NCBI GenBank assembly: GCA_017477355.1 | Contig: JAFUWA010000042.1 | Coordinates: 1-44,116, forward strand | Direction of reading: 5' to 3' | Length of the DNA: 44,116 bases | Source: Clostridia bacterium | GTDB taxonomy: Bacteria; Bacillota; Clostridia; TANB77; CAG-508 | In this document: positions 16,779 through 24,681 of the stretch, piece after piece | Position numbering within the stretch: position 1 is the stretch's first letter | Layout: each line of letters opens with the position of its first letter | Position numbers and translations under genes: made by a program | The notes under the pieces: generated by a model | Seen by the model: only the letters and a program-made list of their open reading frames with translations | What the model was told of the DNA's origin: nothing | Database searches by the model: none

Positions 16779-16997
16779 CTAGATGTCTGATTTGCGGTCG
16801 ATGTCTAGTGTATTTTTTTGTTCTATAAAAGTATTTGATAAATTATTATACTTTCTTGCTATATTTCTGTATAAATATCTGTATCTCCATGCATAATTTT
16901 TCATTCTAGAAGCTTTGCTTGATACTTTTAGACAAAACCACAGCATTACGAATATTAAAAATATTAGAAATGCTATAAACATAATCAAGCCTTTCAT
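16779..16997 (-). CDS. Small membrane protein, 72 residues
   Basis: One N-terminal membrane segment ('IMFIAFLIFLIFVMLWFCL') followed by a basic Tyr/Arg-rich cytoplasmic part ('NYAWRYRYLYRNIARKYNN'). Function unknown. Its last codons lie in a 7-bp inverted repeat (CACTAGA/TCTAGTG, 16777-16810) just before the replication gene. Confidence 0.6.
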   Translation of the reverse strand: MKGLIMFIAFLIFLIFVMLWFCLKVSSKASRMKNYAWRYRYLYRNIARKYNNLSNTFIEQKNTLDIDRKSDI

Positions 16998-16999
16998 TT

Positions 17000-17185
17000 T
17001 TATATCCTCCTTTCTATTACATTTTTTAAAATAATATATAAAACGTAGCAGAATATAATAATTAATACTGGAATAGGAATACTTAAATTCATTATAAATC
17101 CTATTAAAGCCATTATTCCGTATCCTACTACTAACATTAAAAACATTAGTATTAAATTGATTTTTATTATTTCACTTCTTTTCAT
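17000..17185 (-). CDS. Small two-pass membrane protein, 61 residues
   Basis: Two hydrophobic segments ('INLILMFLMLVVGYGIMALIGF' region and 'VLIIIFCYVLYIIL') with basic ends. The AAGGAGAG ribosome site overlaps the end of the gene before it. Unknown function. Confidence 0.6.
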   Translation of the reverse strand: MKRSEIIKINLILMFLMLVVGYGIMALIGFIMNLSIPIPVLIIIFCYVLYIILKNVIERRI

Positions 17186-17189
17186 TTGT

Positions 17190-17324
17190 TTACTCTCCTT
17201 GACTATTTAAAATTTCACAACCAATATTGTTAAAAATCTCTATTCTTTGTTGCCTTTCAATTTCATTTTTAGCAACGCATGAATCATCAACAATAATTGT
17301 TGCATCTTCTAGTTTTAGTTCCAT
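17190..17324 (-). CDS. Small phage protein, 44 residues
   Basis: ATG at 17324 with GAGGTGG upstream; stop TAA at 17190-17192. Sequence starts 'MELKLEDATIIVDDSCVAKN', is acidic, and ends 'GCEILNSQGE'. No family recognised. Its end carries the ribosome site of the next gene, which favours it being translated. Confidence 0.5.
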   Translation of the reverse strand: MELKLEDATIIVDDSCVAKNEIERQQRIEIFNNIGCEILNSQGE

Positions 17325-17380
17325 TACTTTCAACTACACCACCTCTCTTAATAAGTATTAATTTAAGATTGTCTCTATAA

Positions 17381-17713
17381 CTAACTTTTGCATACTAGCC
17401 GCTTTTTCTTATTGTTTTGTTCGTCCATTGCCTTACTAAATGAATTACAATTTTTCCTAAAACGCTCCATAAATTGGTCAAAACTCTCTTTTAATCCATT
17501 TGAAAAATAAAATTTATTATTGTTTTTCATAAAATCTTCTATTGCCTTTTCAACATCCTCTTCGCTAGAAAAAGCATTGGTTGCTATCACTCCTGGAACT
17601 TGTTTTAAGCTTTCGCAATTATGACATTTCTTTGGAATTTCAACTCCTTTATCTATAATTGCAACATTTTTAGATAGCTTAATAAGTTCATCTACACTGC
17701 ATTCAATTTTCAT
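17381..17713 (-). CDS. Hypothetical early phage protein, 110 residues
   Basis: Start placed at ATG 17713, behind AAAGGAGGAATAAGA. A longer frame from 17770 overlaps the Cro-like gene and lacks a ribosome site. Features are 'CHNCESLKQVPGV', a possible CxxC site, and a basic C-terminus. A repressor operator lies directly upstream. A CGG codon is used in frame near the end (followed by C) with no disruption. Function unknown. Confidence 0.6.
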   Translation of the reverse strand: MKIECSVDELIKLSKNVAIIDKGVEIPKKCHNCESLKQVPGVIATNAFSSEEDVEKAIEDFMKNNNKFYFSNGLKESFDQFMERFRKNCNSFSKAMDEQNNKKKRLVCKS

Positions 17714-17728
17714 TCTTATTCCTCCTTT

Positions 17729-17744
17729 GCACAATATTTTGTGC
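17729..17744. promoter_or_regulatory. Repressor operator O1 (downstream copy)
   Basis: GCACAATATTTTGTGC is a dyad with outer GCACAA/TTGTGC arms. It is identical at 15 of 16 positions to the copy at 17959-17974. It lies over the end of the Cro-like gene and in front of the next gene, so it may damp early transcription further. Confidence 0.7.
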
Positions 17745-17939
17745 TTAATCTTCAAAAAAAACTTCTCCAACCTTCTTTTTTAAAGCATTTGCTAATCTAT
17801 ACATAATTTTATAAGTCACATTTGGATTAGCAGCAGTTTCAATTAAAGAAATTGTATTTCTTGAAACACCTGACATATTCGCAAGTTCTTCTTGAGACAA
17901 GCCAGCCTCTTCTCTAAATTCTTTTACTCTGTTTGGCAT
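17745..17939 (-). CDS. Cro-like HTH repressor, 64 residues
   Basis: A single XRE-type helix-turn-helix domain: 'GLSQEELANMSGVSRNTIS' holds the recognition helices, followed by 'LANALKKKVGEVF'. Proteins of this length with only the DNA-binding domain, divergent from a repressor with a peptidase domain, act as Cro in lambdoid-type switches. It is the first gene of the leftward early operon. Its promoter is TTGACA (18007-18012) with TATAAT (17985-17990). Confidence 0.85.
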   Translation of the reverse strand: MPNRVKEFREEAGLSQEELANMSGVSRNTISLIETAANPNVTYKIMYRLANALKKKVGEVFFED

Positions 17940-17958
17940 ATTTTCACCTCTTTTCTTT

Positions 17959-18080
17959 GCACAATATTTTGTACTTGTGATTACATTATATACTTAATTT
18001 TATTTTTGTCAACTATTTTGTGCAAATTTTTTAAATTTTTTTCAAAAACTATTGTTTTTTTGCACAATGTATTGTACAAT
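17959..18080. promoter_or_regulatory. Lysogeny switch: divergent promoters and repressor operators
   Basis: The leftward early promoter is TTGACA at 18007-18012 and TATAAT at 17985-17990, spacing 16. The rightward repressor promoter is TTGTTT at 18052-18057 and TACAAT at 18075-18080, spacing 17. Operators of the form GCACAA-n4-TTGTGC occur at 17959-17974 and 18062-18077 (GCACAATGTATTGTAC). A half-conserved copy lies at 18008-18023, over the early -35. The site at 18062 overlaps the -10 of the repressor's own promoter, which predicts autoregulation. Confidence 0.8.
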
Positions 18081-18102
18081 ATTAATAATGAAAGGAGTTA
18101 AT

Positions 18103-18793
18103 ATGTTTATTGGAGAAATAATTTTAAACTATAGAAATTCTTTTGAGCCCAAGTTATCTCAAAGAGCTTTTGCAGCAAGAACATCTCTATCCCCTTCTTA
18201 CATTAATACTCTTGAAAAAGTATATAATCCAAAAAATGGAAAACCATATTCTGTTACTACTGAGGTGGCTCTTGAACTTGCTAAAGCAATGAATATTTCC
18301 ATTGAAGAATTACTATCAAAGTTAGATGATAACCAGGAATTTATCTTAAATAATTCAAAGTCTGCAATTGTTTTAGTGTATGGCACTATTCCTGCAGGTG
18401 TTCCTATGGAAATGATTGAGGACATCATAGATACAGAAGAAATTCCAGCAGATATGCTTAAAGGTGGTAAACAATATTTCGGATTAAAAATCAAAGGTAA
18501 TTCAATGAATCCAGACTATTTAGACGGAGACGTTATTATCCTGGAGAAAACTAATGATTGTGAAAGTGGCGATGATTGTGTCGTTATGGTAAATCGGATA
18601 TGATGGAACTTTTAAAAGAATTATTAAAAATGAAGAAAATAAAACGATTCGATTACAACCGCTTAACACTTCTTTAGATGATAAAGGCATGCCTCTATAT
18701 GATCCTATAACATATACTGAAGAACAAATCGAGAATCTACCTGTTAAAATAATCGGAAAAGTTGTTGAATTAAGAAGAAAAATAAAAAAATAG
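18103..18793 (+). CDS. LexA/CI-type prophage repressor with apparent +1 frameshift
   Basis: ATG at 18103 follows AAAGGAG. The N-terminus is an HTH domain ('LSQRAFAARTSLSPSYINTLE'). The C-terminus is an S24 peptidase domain with the cleavage region 'GTIPAGVP' and the catalytic serine in 'IKGNSMNPDYLDGD'. After 'VVMVN' the frame reads CGG ATA TGA and stops at 18603. If the C at 18595 is skipped, the frame continues 'GYDGTFKRIIKNEENKTIRL' to a TAG at 18791-18793, giving a normal ~229-residue repressor. The part beyond the shift holds the Lys of 'TFKRI', needed for self-cleavage. It is either a defective repressor, a recoded gene or a sequence error. Confidence 0.85.
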
Positions 18794-18804
18794 AGGAGTA
18801 AATT

Positions 18805-19278
18805 ATGAAATATAAATTTTTATACATTTTAGCTTTAATTGCAGCAATTGCTATTGGAGTATTTTTTGGATTAAAGTCACAAGGAATAGATCTATTTACA
18901 AATTCTTCTTCTGAAAAAACATTTTCTACATCATATAATCCAATTGATAATGATTTAAATATCAAACTAAATCAAGAAAATTTTGATAAAATCTCAAAAA
19001 ATTTTTCTGAAAATAATAAAGATTCTGATGATCTTTACTATTACACTTATGCTTTTATGTATTATTCATTTAAAGCATATGAAGACATAGATTCTTTTAA
19101 TGATATGGAAAATATCGACACAAATCAAAAAATGTATGGAAAGACTATTAATGAACTAATTAATGATGGAAAACAATTAATGAAAGATGATAATACTACC
19201 ATAGAAGAATATAAAAAATCTTTGAAAGAACTAGAAAACAATTCTACAAATGATGATATGATTTATTTGAATGAATAA
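18805..19278 (+). CDS. Membrane-anchored or secreted protein next to the repressor (putative lysogenic conversion gene)
   Basis: A 157-residue protein 11 bp after the repressor frame, with GAGGAG upstream. An N-terminal hydrophobic helix ('FLYILALIAAIAIGVFFGL') has no lipobox Cys, so it is an anchor or signal peptide. The rest is acidic and helical and would lie outside the cell. Expression with the repressor in the lysogen fits a superinfection-exclusion or host-modifying gene, but no homologous family is recognised. Confidence 0.65.
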   Translation: MKYKFLYILALIAAIAIGVFFGLKSQGIDLFTNSSSEKTFSTSYNPIDNDLNIKLNQENFDKISKNFSENNKDSDDLYYYTYAFMYYSFKAYEDIDSFNDMENIDTNQKMYGKTINELINDGKQLMKDDNTTIEEYKKSLKELENNSTNDDMIYLNE

Positions 19279-19378
19279 TATATTGACAAAACAGTTGTTT
19301 TTATTTAAAATAAAAAAAGAAAAGAAATTGTGTTTCAGATTCGCAGTCAGTACACAATATCTTCTCTACAGATACACT

Positions 19379-19407
19379 TTGAAAAGTGATTGCATATTTA
19401 TTATAGT
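19379..19407 (+). promoter_or_regulatory. Likely integrase promoter
   Basis: TTGAAA at 19379-19384 and TATAGT at 19402-19407, spacing 17, about 60 bp before the integrase start. The stretch 19279-19454 otherwise shows only a 7-bp inverted repeat (ATTGTGT/ACACAAT, about 19327-19358) and no gene. Confidence 0.5.
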
Positions 19408-19469
19408 ATAAATTACTTTCATTTTTCAAGTATTTATTAAAAATTATTTGAAAATTGGAGGTATTTTTT

Positions 19470-21029
19470 ATGCCAAATTCAATAAGTTCTAATATGGAAC
19501 AATACGCAATCTATTTAAGAAAATCAAGAAAAGATGTCGAAGCCGAAATGATGGGAGCTGGAGAAACTCTAGCTAGGCATGAAAAAATTATGCTAGATTT
19601 AGCCAAAAGCAGAAATTTAATTATTTCAAAAATATATAAAGAAATCGTATCTGGAGATAGTATATCTGCAAGACCAGTAATGCAAGAATTGTTGCAAGAT
19701 GTTGATAGTGGATTATACAAAGGCATTTTAGTTGTTGAAATTGAAAGATTAGCTCGTGGAAATACAATGGATCAAGGAATCGTTGCAGAAACGTTTAAAT
19801 GGTCAAATACAAAAATTATTACTCCAACTAAAGTATATGATCCTAATAATGAATTCGATGAAGAATATTTTGAATTTGGCTTATTTATGTCCAGGCGAGA
19901 ATATAAAACTATTAGAAGGAGACTTCATAACGGAACTATATCTAGTATTAAAGAAGGAAAAACTGTATATCAAGCTCCATTTGGATATGAAAAAATCAAA
20001 TTAAAAGGAAAAGGTTTTTCTTTCAAAATTGTTGAAGAAAAAGCGCAAATTATAAAAACAATTTTTGAAATGTATACCAATGGCAAAAATCTTGGAGATA
20101 TCGTTAGATTTTTGGAAGAATTAAATATACCAACACCTGGAAATGGGAAAAAATGGTATAAAACTACTATTCAGAAAATACTAACCAATCCAACCTATAT
20201 TGGAAAAGTGCATTATACAGATAAGAAAACCATTAAAAAAAGGAATGCTTCTGGAAAGATTATTTCTGTTAAAAATCCAGAGCCAGAAATTTATATTATA
20301 GATGGTATTCATCAAGCTATTATTTCTGAAGAAATATTTCAAAAAGCGCAATCTATATATAAAAGTCATCAATTAGCAGATACTAGAACTAAAGACCAGC
20401 TCGAATTGAAAAATCCGTTATCTGGAATTATAAAATGTAAAGTATGTGGAGGAACTCTTAAAAGAAATTTTGCCACTTCTGCTTTTTCTCAATATGCTAG
20501 ACTTGAATGTAAAAATCATGATGTAGCTAGTTCACACCAGGACGTAATAGAAGCAAGAATTTTTGAAAGTCTTAAGATAATACTCAATAATTACAAATTA
20601 GACCTCAAAAAGACATCCTCAGTAGCAGAAATACAATCTTTGATTTCAAGCACAGACAATCAAATACTTCAATTATATTCTGAACTTGAAAAAACCGAAT
20701 CTCAAAAAGGAAAATTATATGATTTGCTAGAGCAAGGTGTTTACACAAATGAGATCTTTTTAGAAAGAAGTAAATTATTAGCTTCTAAAATAGCTGAATT
20801 AAATGATAAAATAGATACTCTAAATCAACTAAAAAAAGATTATCAAAATAAACAAACTAGACAGGAGCAAATCATACCAGAAATAGAAAACGTAATTGAA
20901 ACATATCCTTATGCTACCATAGAGCAAAAAAATAGATTATTAAAATCTTGTATAGAAAAAATCGAATACTATAAACCAAAAGGAACAAGAAAAACGGATT
21001 TTGATTTAACAATTTATCCGCGTTTTTAA
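19470..21029 (+). CDS. Large serine recombinase (phage integrase)
   Basis: A 519-residue serine integrase. The start at ATG 19470 follows GGAGG. The N-terminal resolvase domain has the catalytic Ser19 in 'YLRKSRKD' and 'VVEIERLARGNTMDQG'. The recombinase domain follows with 'APFGYEK' and 'WYKTTIQKILTNPTYIG'. A zinc ribbon ('CKVCGGTL ... CKNH') and a long coiled coil (residues ~390-470) complete the attP/attB-type layout. It catalyses integration into attB. The gene ends 20 bp from the truncated peptidase gene, as expected for an integrase lying beside the attachment site. Confidence 0.95.
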   Translation: MPNSISSNMEQYAIYLRKSRKDVEAEMMGAGETLARHEKIMLDLAKSRNLIISKIYKEIVSGDSISARPVMQELLQDVDSGLYKGILVVEIERLARGNTMDQGIVAETFKWSNTKIITPTKVYDPNNEFDEEYFEFGLFMSRREYKTIRRRLHNGTISSIKEGKTVYQAPFGYEKIKLKGKGFSFKIVEEKAQIIKTIFEMYTNGKNLGDIVRFLEELNIPTPGNGKKWYKTTIQKILTNPTYIGKVHYTDKKTIKKRNASGKIISVKNPEPEIYIIDGIHQAIISEEIFQKAQSIYKSHQLADTRTKDQLELKNPLSGIIKCKVCGGTLKRNFATSAFSQYARLECKNHDVASSHQDVIEARIFESLKIILNNYKLDLKKTSSVAEIQSLISSTDNQILQLYSELEKTESQKGKLYDLLEQGVYTNEIFLERSKLLASKIAELNDKIDTLNQLKKDYQNKQTRQEQIIPEIENVIETYPYATIEQKNRLLKSCIEKIEYYKPKGTRKTDFDLTIYPRF

Positions 21030-21062
21030 TATGAGTTTATGTTGTATCATTACAACTCTGGT
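21030..21062. other. Prophage-chromosome junction (att site) in an M15 peptidase gene
   Basis: The integrase stop and the premature end of the peptidase gene face each other here. The peptidase reading frame runs '...VEPISLTP' and then 'EL' and a stop, where the family normally continues with 'TWVHFD'. The crossover should therefore fall near 21053-21062. The partner junction and the 3' part of the gene should lie left of this window. Confidence 0.65.
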
Positions 21063-21442
21063 GTTAGCGAAATGGGCTCTACATAATTCCAAATTCCAGA
21101 ACTTGCAGCCAAATTTCTTAATGAATTTCTTCCTGATTGGCTTAAATTCTGCCCAACATCAAAAGCGAGTCCAGCATAATGTTGAGAAAGTCTACTATGT
21201 CCTCCTTCCCAAGGCCTTTTAAAAGCAAATCCTACATAAATCCCTCTTCCATATAAATAGCGGAAACTATTCCACGCTTCCATGCACCTTAACGAAGTCC
21301 ATAATGTCTCTGATTGACTCCCTCCTCTAAACTCTCTAACAGTAAGCGTTCCACCAGTATTATAAGGCATTGGTTGATTTAAACTTCGATTAAATGTAAG
21401 CATCCTATTCGTATCATTGTTATACACTAGAATTCTAGCCAT
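21050..21442 (-). pseudogene. M15-type peptidoglycan peptidase gene, truncated by prophage insertion
   Basis: Start at ATG 21442 behind AAAGGAGAG; 130 residues remain. 'GGHSRLSQHYAGLAFDVG' carries the H-x(n)-G-x-A-x-D zinc motif of M15 (VanY/VanX-like) peptidases. The second His motif (W-V-H-x-D) and any peptidoglycan-binding repeats expected downstream are missing. The N-terminal region ('RILVYNNDTNRMLTF', 'TLTVREFRGG') is typical of clostridial versions. The remnant should be inactive unless another product supplies the missing part. Confidence 0.75.
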
Positions 21443-21507
21443 TTTTCTCTCCTTTTCCTTACAAAGCAATTTTTATTGATATATCTTATGAAAAAGAATT
21501 AAAAAAG

Positions 21508-21536
21508 TTGACAATTTTTGAAAAAAAATATATACT
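21508..21536 (+). promoter_or_regulatory. Sigma-A-type promoter for the NlpC/P60 gene
   Basis: TTGACA at 21508-21513 and TATACT at 21531-21536 with a 17-base spacer, 32 bp before the start codon. Confidence 0.8.
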
Positions 21537-21568
21537 TATGGCGAATTTACAAATAAGAGGAAATGAAA

Positions 21569-22363
21569 ATGAATTTTTTGAAAAAAGCAATAACAATAGG
21601 AGTTATTACAATTGTTGCAATTGCAGATGTCAAGATTATTGTAGATTATGAAATTATAAGACCAACTGGGAAATACAGTATTGTAGATCAGAGAAAAACA
21701 GTAGCTGAAGTAATTGATTTTAGTAAGGTTCATCCTGAAGAAGCAATTGAGATTGAAACTCTTGAGGAAACATCTGAAGAAACAACTGAAGAAAACGTTG
21801 AAACTATAGAAGAAAATAATAAAGTTACAGAAAAAATAGCAGATGCAACTGCTTCAGATGAAGCTAATTTCGAAGCATTATCAAATGCTTTATCTAATAA
21901 TGCTGTCATAGAAGATGTTGCAGTTTATCAATTAATTGAACCAGTTCCAGAGGCTACTCCAGAGCCAGAACCTGAGCCCACTCCAGAATCTTCTGTTTCT
22001 AGCGATATTATAGAAACTGCTAAAGATTATCTAGGATATAGCTATGTATCTGGTGGTTCTTCTCCTGAAACAGGATTTGATTGCTCTGGATTTACAAAAT
22101 ATATTTATGGATTATACGGAATTAATTTAAATAGAGTGGCTGCAGATCAAGCAGACAACGGAACACCAATCAGTAAAGAAGAATTACAACCAGGAGATTT
22201 AGTTTTATTTAGCTATTATGGATCAGATTCCATTGGACATTCTGGAATTTATATTGGAGATGGAAACTTCATTCATGCTGCAAATTCCAATAGAGGCGTT
22301 GTTATAGACACTCTAGAATCAGGATATTATTTAGATAATTACGTAACTGCTAGAAGATTTTAA
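21569..22363 (+). CDS. Secreted NlpC/P60 peptidoglycan endopeptidase
   Basis: A 264-residue protein; start chosen at ATG 21569 because AGAGG is seven bases before it (an ATG at 21563 is too close). An N-terminal hydrophobic segment ('AITIGVITIVAIADVKIIV') serves as signal/anchor. A long Glu/Thr-rich and Pro-Glu-rich spacer follows ('EPVPEATPEPEPEPTPE'). The C-terminal NlpC/P60 domain has catalytic Cys172 in 'FDCSGF' and His224 in 'GHSGIY'. It cleaves stem peptides in the cell wall. Monocistronic, with its own promoter and terminator. Confidence 0.92.
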   Translation: MNFLKKAITIGVITIVAIADVKIIVDYEIIRPTGKYSIVDQRKTVAEVIDFSKVHPEEAIEIETLEETSEETTEENVETIEENNKVTEKIADATASDEANFEALSNALSNNAVIEDVAVYQLIEPVPEATPEPEPEPTPESSVSSDIIETAKDYLGYSYVSGGSSPETGFDCSGFTKYIYGLYGINLNRVAADQADNGTPISKEELQPGDLVLFSYYGSDSIGHSGIYIGDGNFIHAANSNRGVVIDTLESGYYLDNYVTARRF

Positions 22364-22364
22364 A

Positions 22365-22390
22365 AAGGAGCCAAATGGCTCCTTAATTTT
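22365..22390. terminator. Bidirectional terminator between NlpC/P60 and UDG genes
   Basis: AAGGAGCC, loop AAAT, GGCTCCTT (22365-22384), with a T run on each side. It serves both convergent genes. The UDG stop codon lies inside the hairpin. Confidence 0.9.
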
Positions 22391-22937
22391 TTAAACTCTC
22401 CATATAAACTACTAATAAGTCTCTAATAAAATCCACCTTTTTATTTTCATCTCTTAAAACTGCAGATGGATGCCACGTTGGAAAATATTTGATATCTTTT
22501 TTTACAAAACACTTTCCCCTACTTGCTGTAATTTTATATTCTGTTCCTAAAATATTTTGAAGTGCAACACTTCCAAGTAAAACAATAATCTTTGGCTTTA
22601 CTAAAATAACTTGATTCCTCAGATAATCTAAGCAAGCAGCTGCCTCATCTTCTTCTGGATTTCGATTATTAGGTGGTCTACATTTAACAATATTAGCAAT
22701 ATAAACTTCTTTTCGATCAATCCCAATATATTCAAATGCCTTATTCATCAATTGCCCAGCTTTGCCGACAAATGGTTCTCCTTGCTCATCTTCGTCTGCT
22801 CCTGGCCCTTCCCCTATAAACATGATTTTCGCATTCTTATTTCCAACGCCAAAAACAATATTTTTTCTTCCCTCACAAAGTTTGCACTTTTCACAATTTT
22901 TTATACTATCTTCTAGTTCATTCCAAGTTGTGTACAT
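22383..22937 (-). CDS. Uracil-DNA glycosylase, family 4 (Fe-S)
   Basis: A 184-residue enzyme that removes uracil from DNA. The N-terminal 'CEKCKLC' and later Cys ('VKCRPP', 'RGKCF') supply the 4Fe-4S ligands. The family motif is 'GEGPGADEDEQGEPFVGKAG', and the C-terminal 'TWHPSAVLR' holds the second active-site motif. Normal length. It is convergent with the NlpC/P60 gene and lies close behind the DnaB-like gene, possibly in the same transcript. Confidence 0.93.
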   Translation of the reverse strand: MYTTWNELEDSIKNCEKCKLCEGRKNIVFGVGNKNAKIMFIGEGPGADEDEQGEPFVGKAGQLMNKAFEYIGIDRKEVYIANIVKCRPPNNRNPEEDEAAACLDYLRNQVILVKPKIIVLLGSVALQNILGTEYKITASRGKCFVKKDIKYFPTWHPSAVLRDENKKVDFIRDLLVVYMESLKN

Positions 22938-22948
22938 ATACTACTCCA

Positions 22949-24496
22949 TTAATTTTCTTCCAATTCTTTCATTCGTACATAACCTAATTCTTCCCATCTA
23001 TTATAGGCAAGATTTAATCTAAATAGTACAATTGGTTTTGCACCAGCACGGTTTTTATCAACAACACAAACATAATGTCTAACATCAACATCTCTAGGTT
23101 TTTCAATATCATGACATACATCAAATGTTTCTGTATCTGAATATTCATATTTTTTCAAATTTTGATTCGTAATTTGTTTCATAAGCATAAGAGTATCTAG
23201 AACCTCTTTTACTGTACGGCTCGCACTCATATCATTAATTGTCAAATTACAAGGTAATGTATTACTTTCCAATAACTGTAATGAAGAGCCAATAAAAATT
23301 TTAAATTTTTGAGCAATATTAGAAAGAACTGTTGCTGTCTTCTTTACCTCATCTCCATTACCAATATTATCAATATCTGTTTTTAATGTATCATAGAAAA
23401 CATATTCAATTTTGTCTTTATAATAATAATTTAAAATAATTTTTCTTAAATCTTCATTAGAGTGCTCAGTTACATGGATAAATGAAATAGAATTTTTAAG
23501 CTGATCAGAAAGCCAATCTGTTGCAGCTACTACTTGTTGAAATTCTGTTGAATCATCATATAATCTATCAACAAACATTTCATCTGTTTCATCTTTTCCT
23601 TGTATTAAAAATCCCTCTTCATCAACAGGAGCCTTCTTTGGATCATCTGGTTTAAACTTCAATTCCAAAAGCTCTCCTTCATTTTTAGTAATCTTTTGTT
23701 TATGTAATTTTTGAATTTCTGGATCATTTATAACGGTTGTAATTAAGCAAAGTCTCATTTTGTCTTCACTCATCTCGTTTGAGATAATCAAAACTTTTTT
23801 CTTTTCAACAAAAGCTAATCTTGCTGCAATGTTAATTGTAAACCTACTTTTACCATAGTTAGAAGGCATTGCATAAGCCATTGTCTCACCTTTTCTTAAT
23901 CCCTTAAATACCTTTGTTAAGATTGGGAATGGAAGACTAGCACCATTACTCAAGTTACCATCTCTAGTAAGCAAAGCATTTGTTGCATCTGCATTTAAAA
24001 CAGATTGACTTAAGCCTGCTGTAACACCAATTTGATCAAGTGCATTCTGAACTTCCTCAACACTCATCTCTCCATATAATTCATATTTTGTAATTTCTAA
24101 AATCTTATCACGAATCTTTTTGGTTGCAGCAACTACATAATTTTTCTTTAAAATAAATAGTTTTCTAAGTTCTGTGTAAATATATTCAATATTATAATTC
24201 TTTTGACCAACAATTTTCTTAATCTCTTGTTTTCTAGCATATGTATTTGGCCTTTCTCTAGGGATATTATAATTTTCCTTTGCAATTGCTGGTGCATATT
24301 TTTCCGCTTCTTGAAATAGAATAGACTTATAAATTTCTGATAATTCTTCATCAGAAAAACAGAATTCATCTGCTAAGAAATAATAAGTTGATAATGCTTT
24401 TGGATTATTCATAATAATTCCGATATAAATATACTCTAAATTCTCATCAGACAATTCTTCTGGATATCCATTGTGTTCTGCTTTTGCTTCTGCCAT
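22949..24496 (-). CDS. DnaB-like helicase/ATPase paralogue
   Basis: A 515-residue protein from the ATG at 24496 (GAGG upstream); a longer frame from 24565 overlaps its promoter. Residues ~10-150 resemble the DnaB N-terminal domain ('LEYIYIGIIMNNPKAL', 'EIYKSILFQ'). The RecA-like domain carries 'AMPSNYGKSRFTINIA', a Walker A in which the first Gly is Ala, 'IISNEMSEDKMRL' and a Walker B-like 'YVFYDTLKTD'. It is longer than replicative DnaB and has an acidic insertion, so it is probably a specialised paralogue. Divergent from the deaminase-like gene. Confidence 0.7.
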   Translation of the reverse strand: MAEAKAEHNGYPEELSDENLEYIYIGIIMNNPKALSTYYFLADEFCFSDEELSEIYKSILFQEAEKYAPAIAKENYNIPRERPNTYARKQEIKKIVGQKNYNIEYIYTELRKLFILKKNYVVAATKKIRDKILEITKYELYGEMSVEEVQNALDQIGVTAGLSQSVLNADATNALLTRDGNLSNGASLPFPILTKVFKGLRKGETMAYAMPSNYGKSRFTINIAARLAFVEKKKVLIISNEMSEDKMRLCLITTVINDPEIQKLHKQKITKNEGELLELKFKPDDPKKAPVDEEGFLIQGKDETDEMFVDRLYDDSTEFQQVVAATDWLSDQLKNSISFIHVTEHSNEDLRKIILNYYYKDKIEYVFYDTLKTDIDNIGNGDEVKKTATVLSNIAQKFKIFIGSSLQLLESNTLPCNLTINDMSASRTVKEVLDTLMLMKQITNQNLKKYEYSDTETFDVCHDIEKPRDVDVRHYVCVVDKNRAGAKPIVLFRLNLAYNRWEELGYVRMKELEEN

Positions 24497-24536
24497 GGTT
24501 ACAACCTCACTTCTTTTGTAAAATTTCTCTAATAAT

Positions 24537-24565
24537 ATAATATAAATACTAACGTTTTTTGTCAA
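24537..24565 (-). promoter_or_regulatory. Promoter of the DnaB-like gene
   Basis: On the minus strand TTGACA (24565-24560) and TATTAT (24542-24537) are 17 bases apart, about 40 bp before the start codon. Confidence 0.75.
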
Positions 24566-24618
24566 TATCCAATTTTTGAAAATTCCTATATTTATGTAAA
24601 CTTTTCTAGCTAAAATCC

Positions 24619-24647
24619 TTGTTTTCTTCTCTGATTTATGGTATAAT
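24619..24647 (+). promoter_or_regulatory. Promoter of the deaminase-like gene
   Basis: TTGTTT (24619-24624) and TATAAT (24642-24647), spacing 17, 35 bp before the ATG. Confidence 0.65.
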
Positions 24648-24681
24648 ATTGTTTAATATATATTTGGAAAGGAGCGGGTTC

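Noticed and set aside
16777..16810. CACTAGA/TCTAGTG inverted repeat with a 20-base loop
   Set aside because: No T run on the relevant side, so not a convincing terminator; may be a chance dyad at the end of a small gene.
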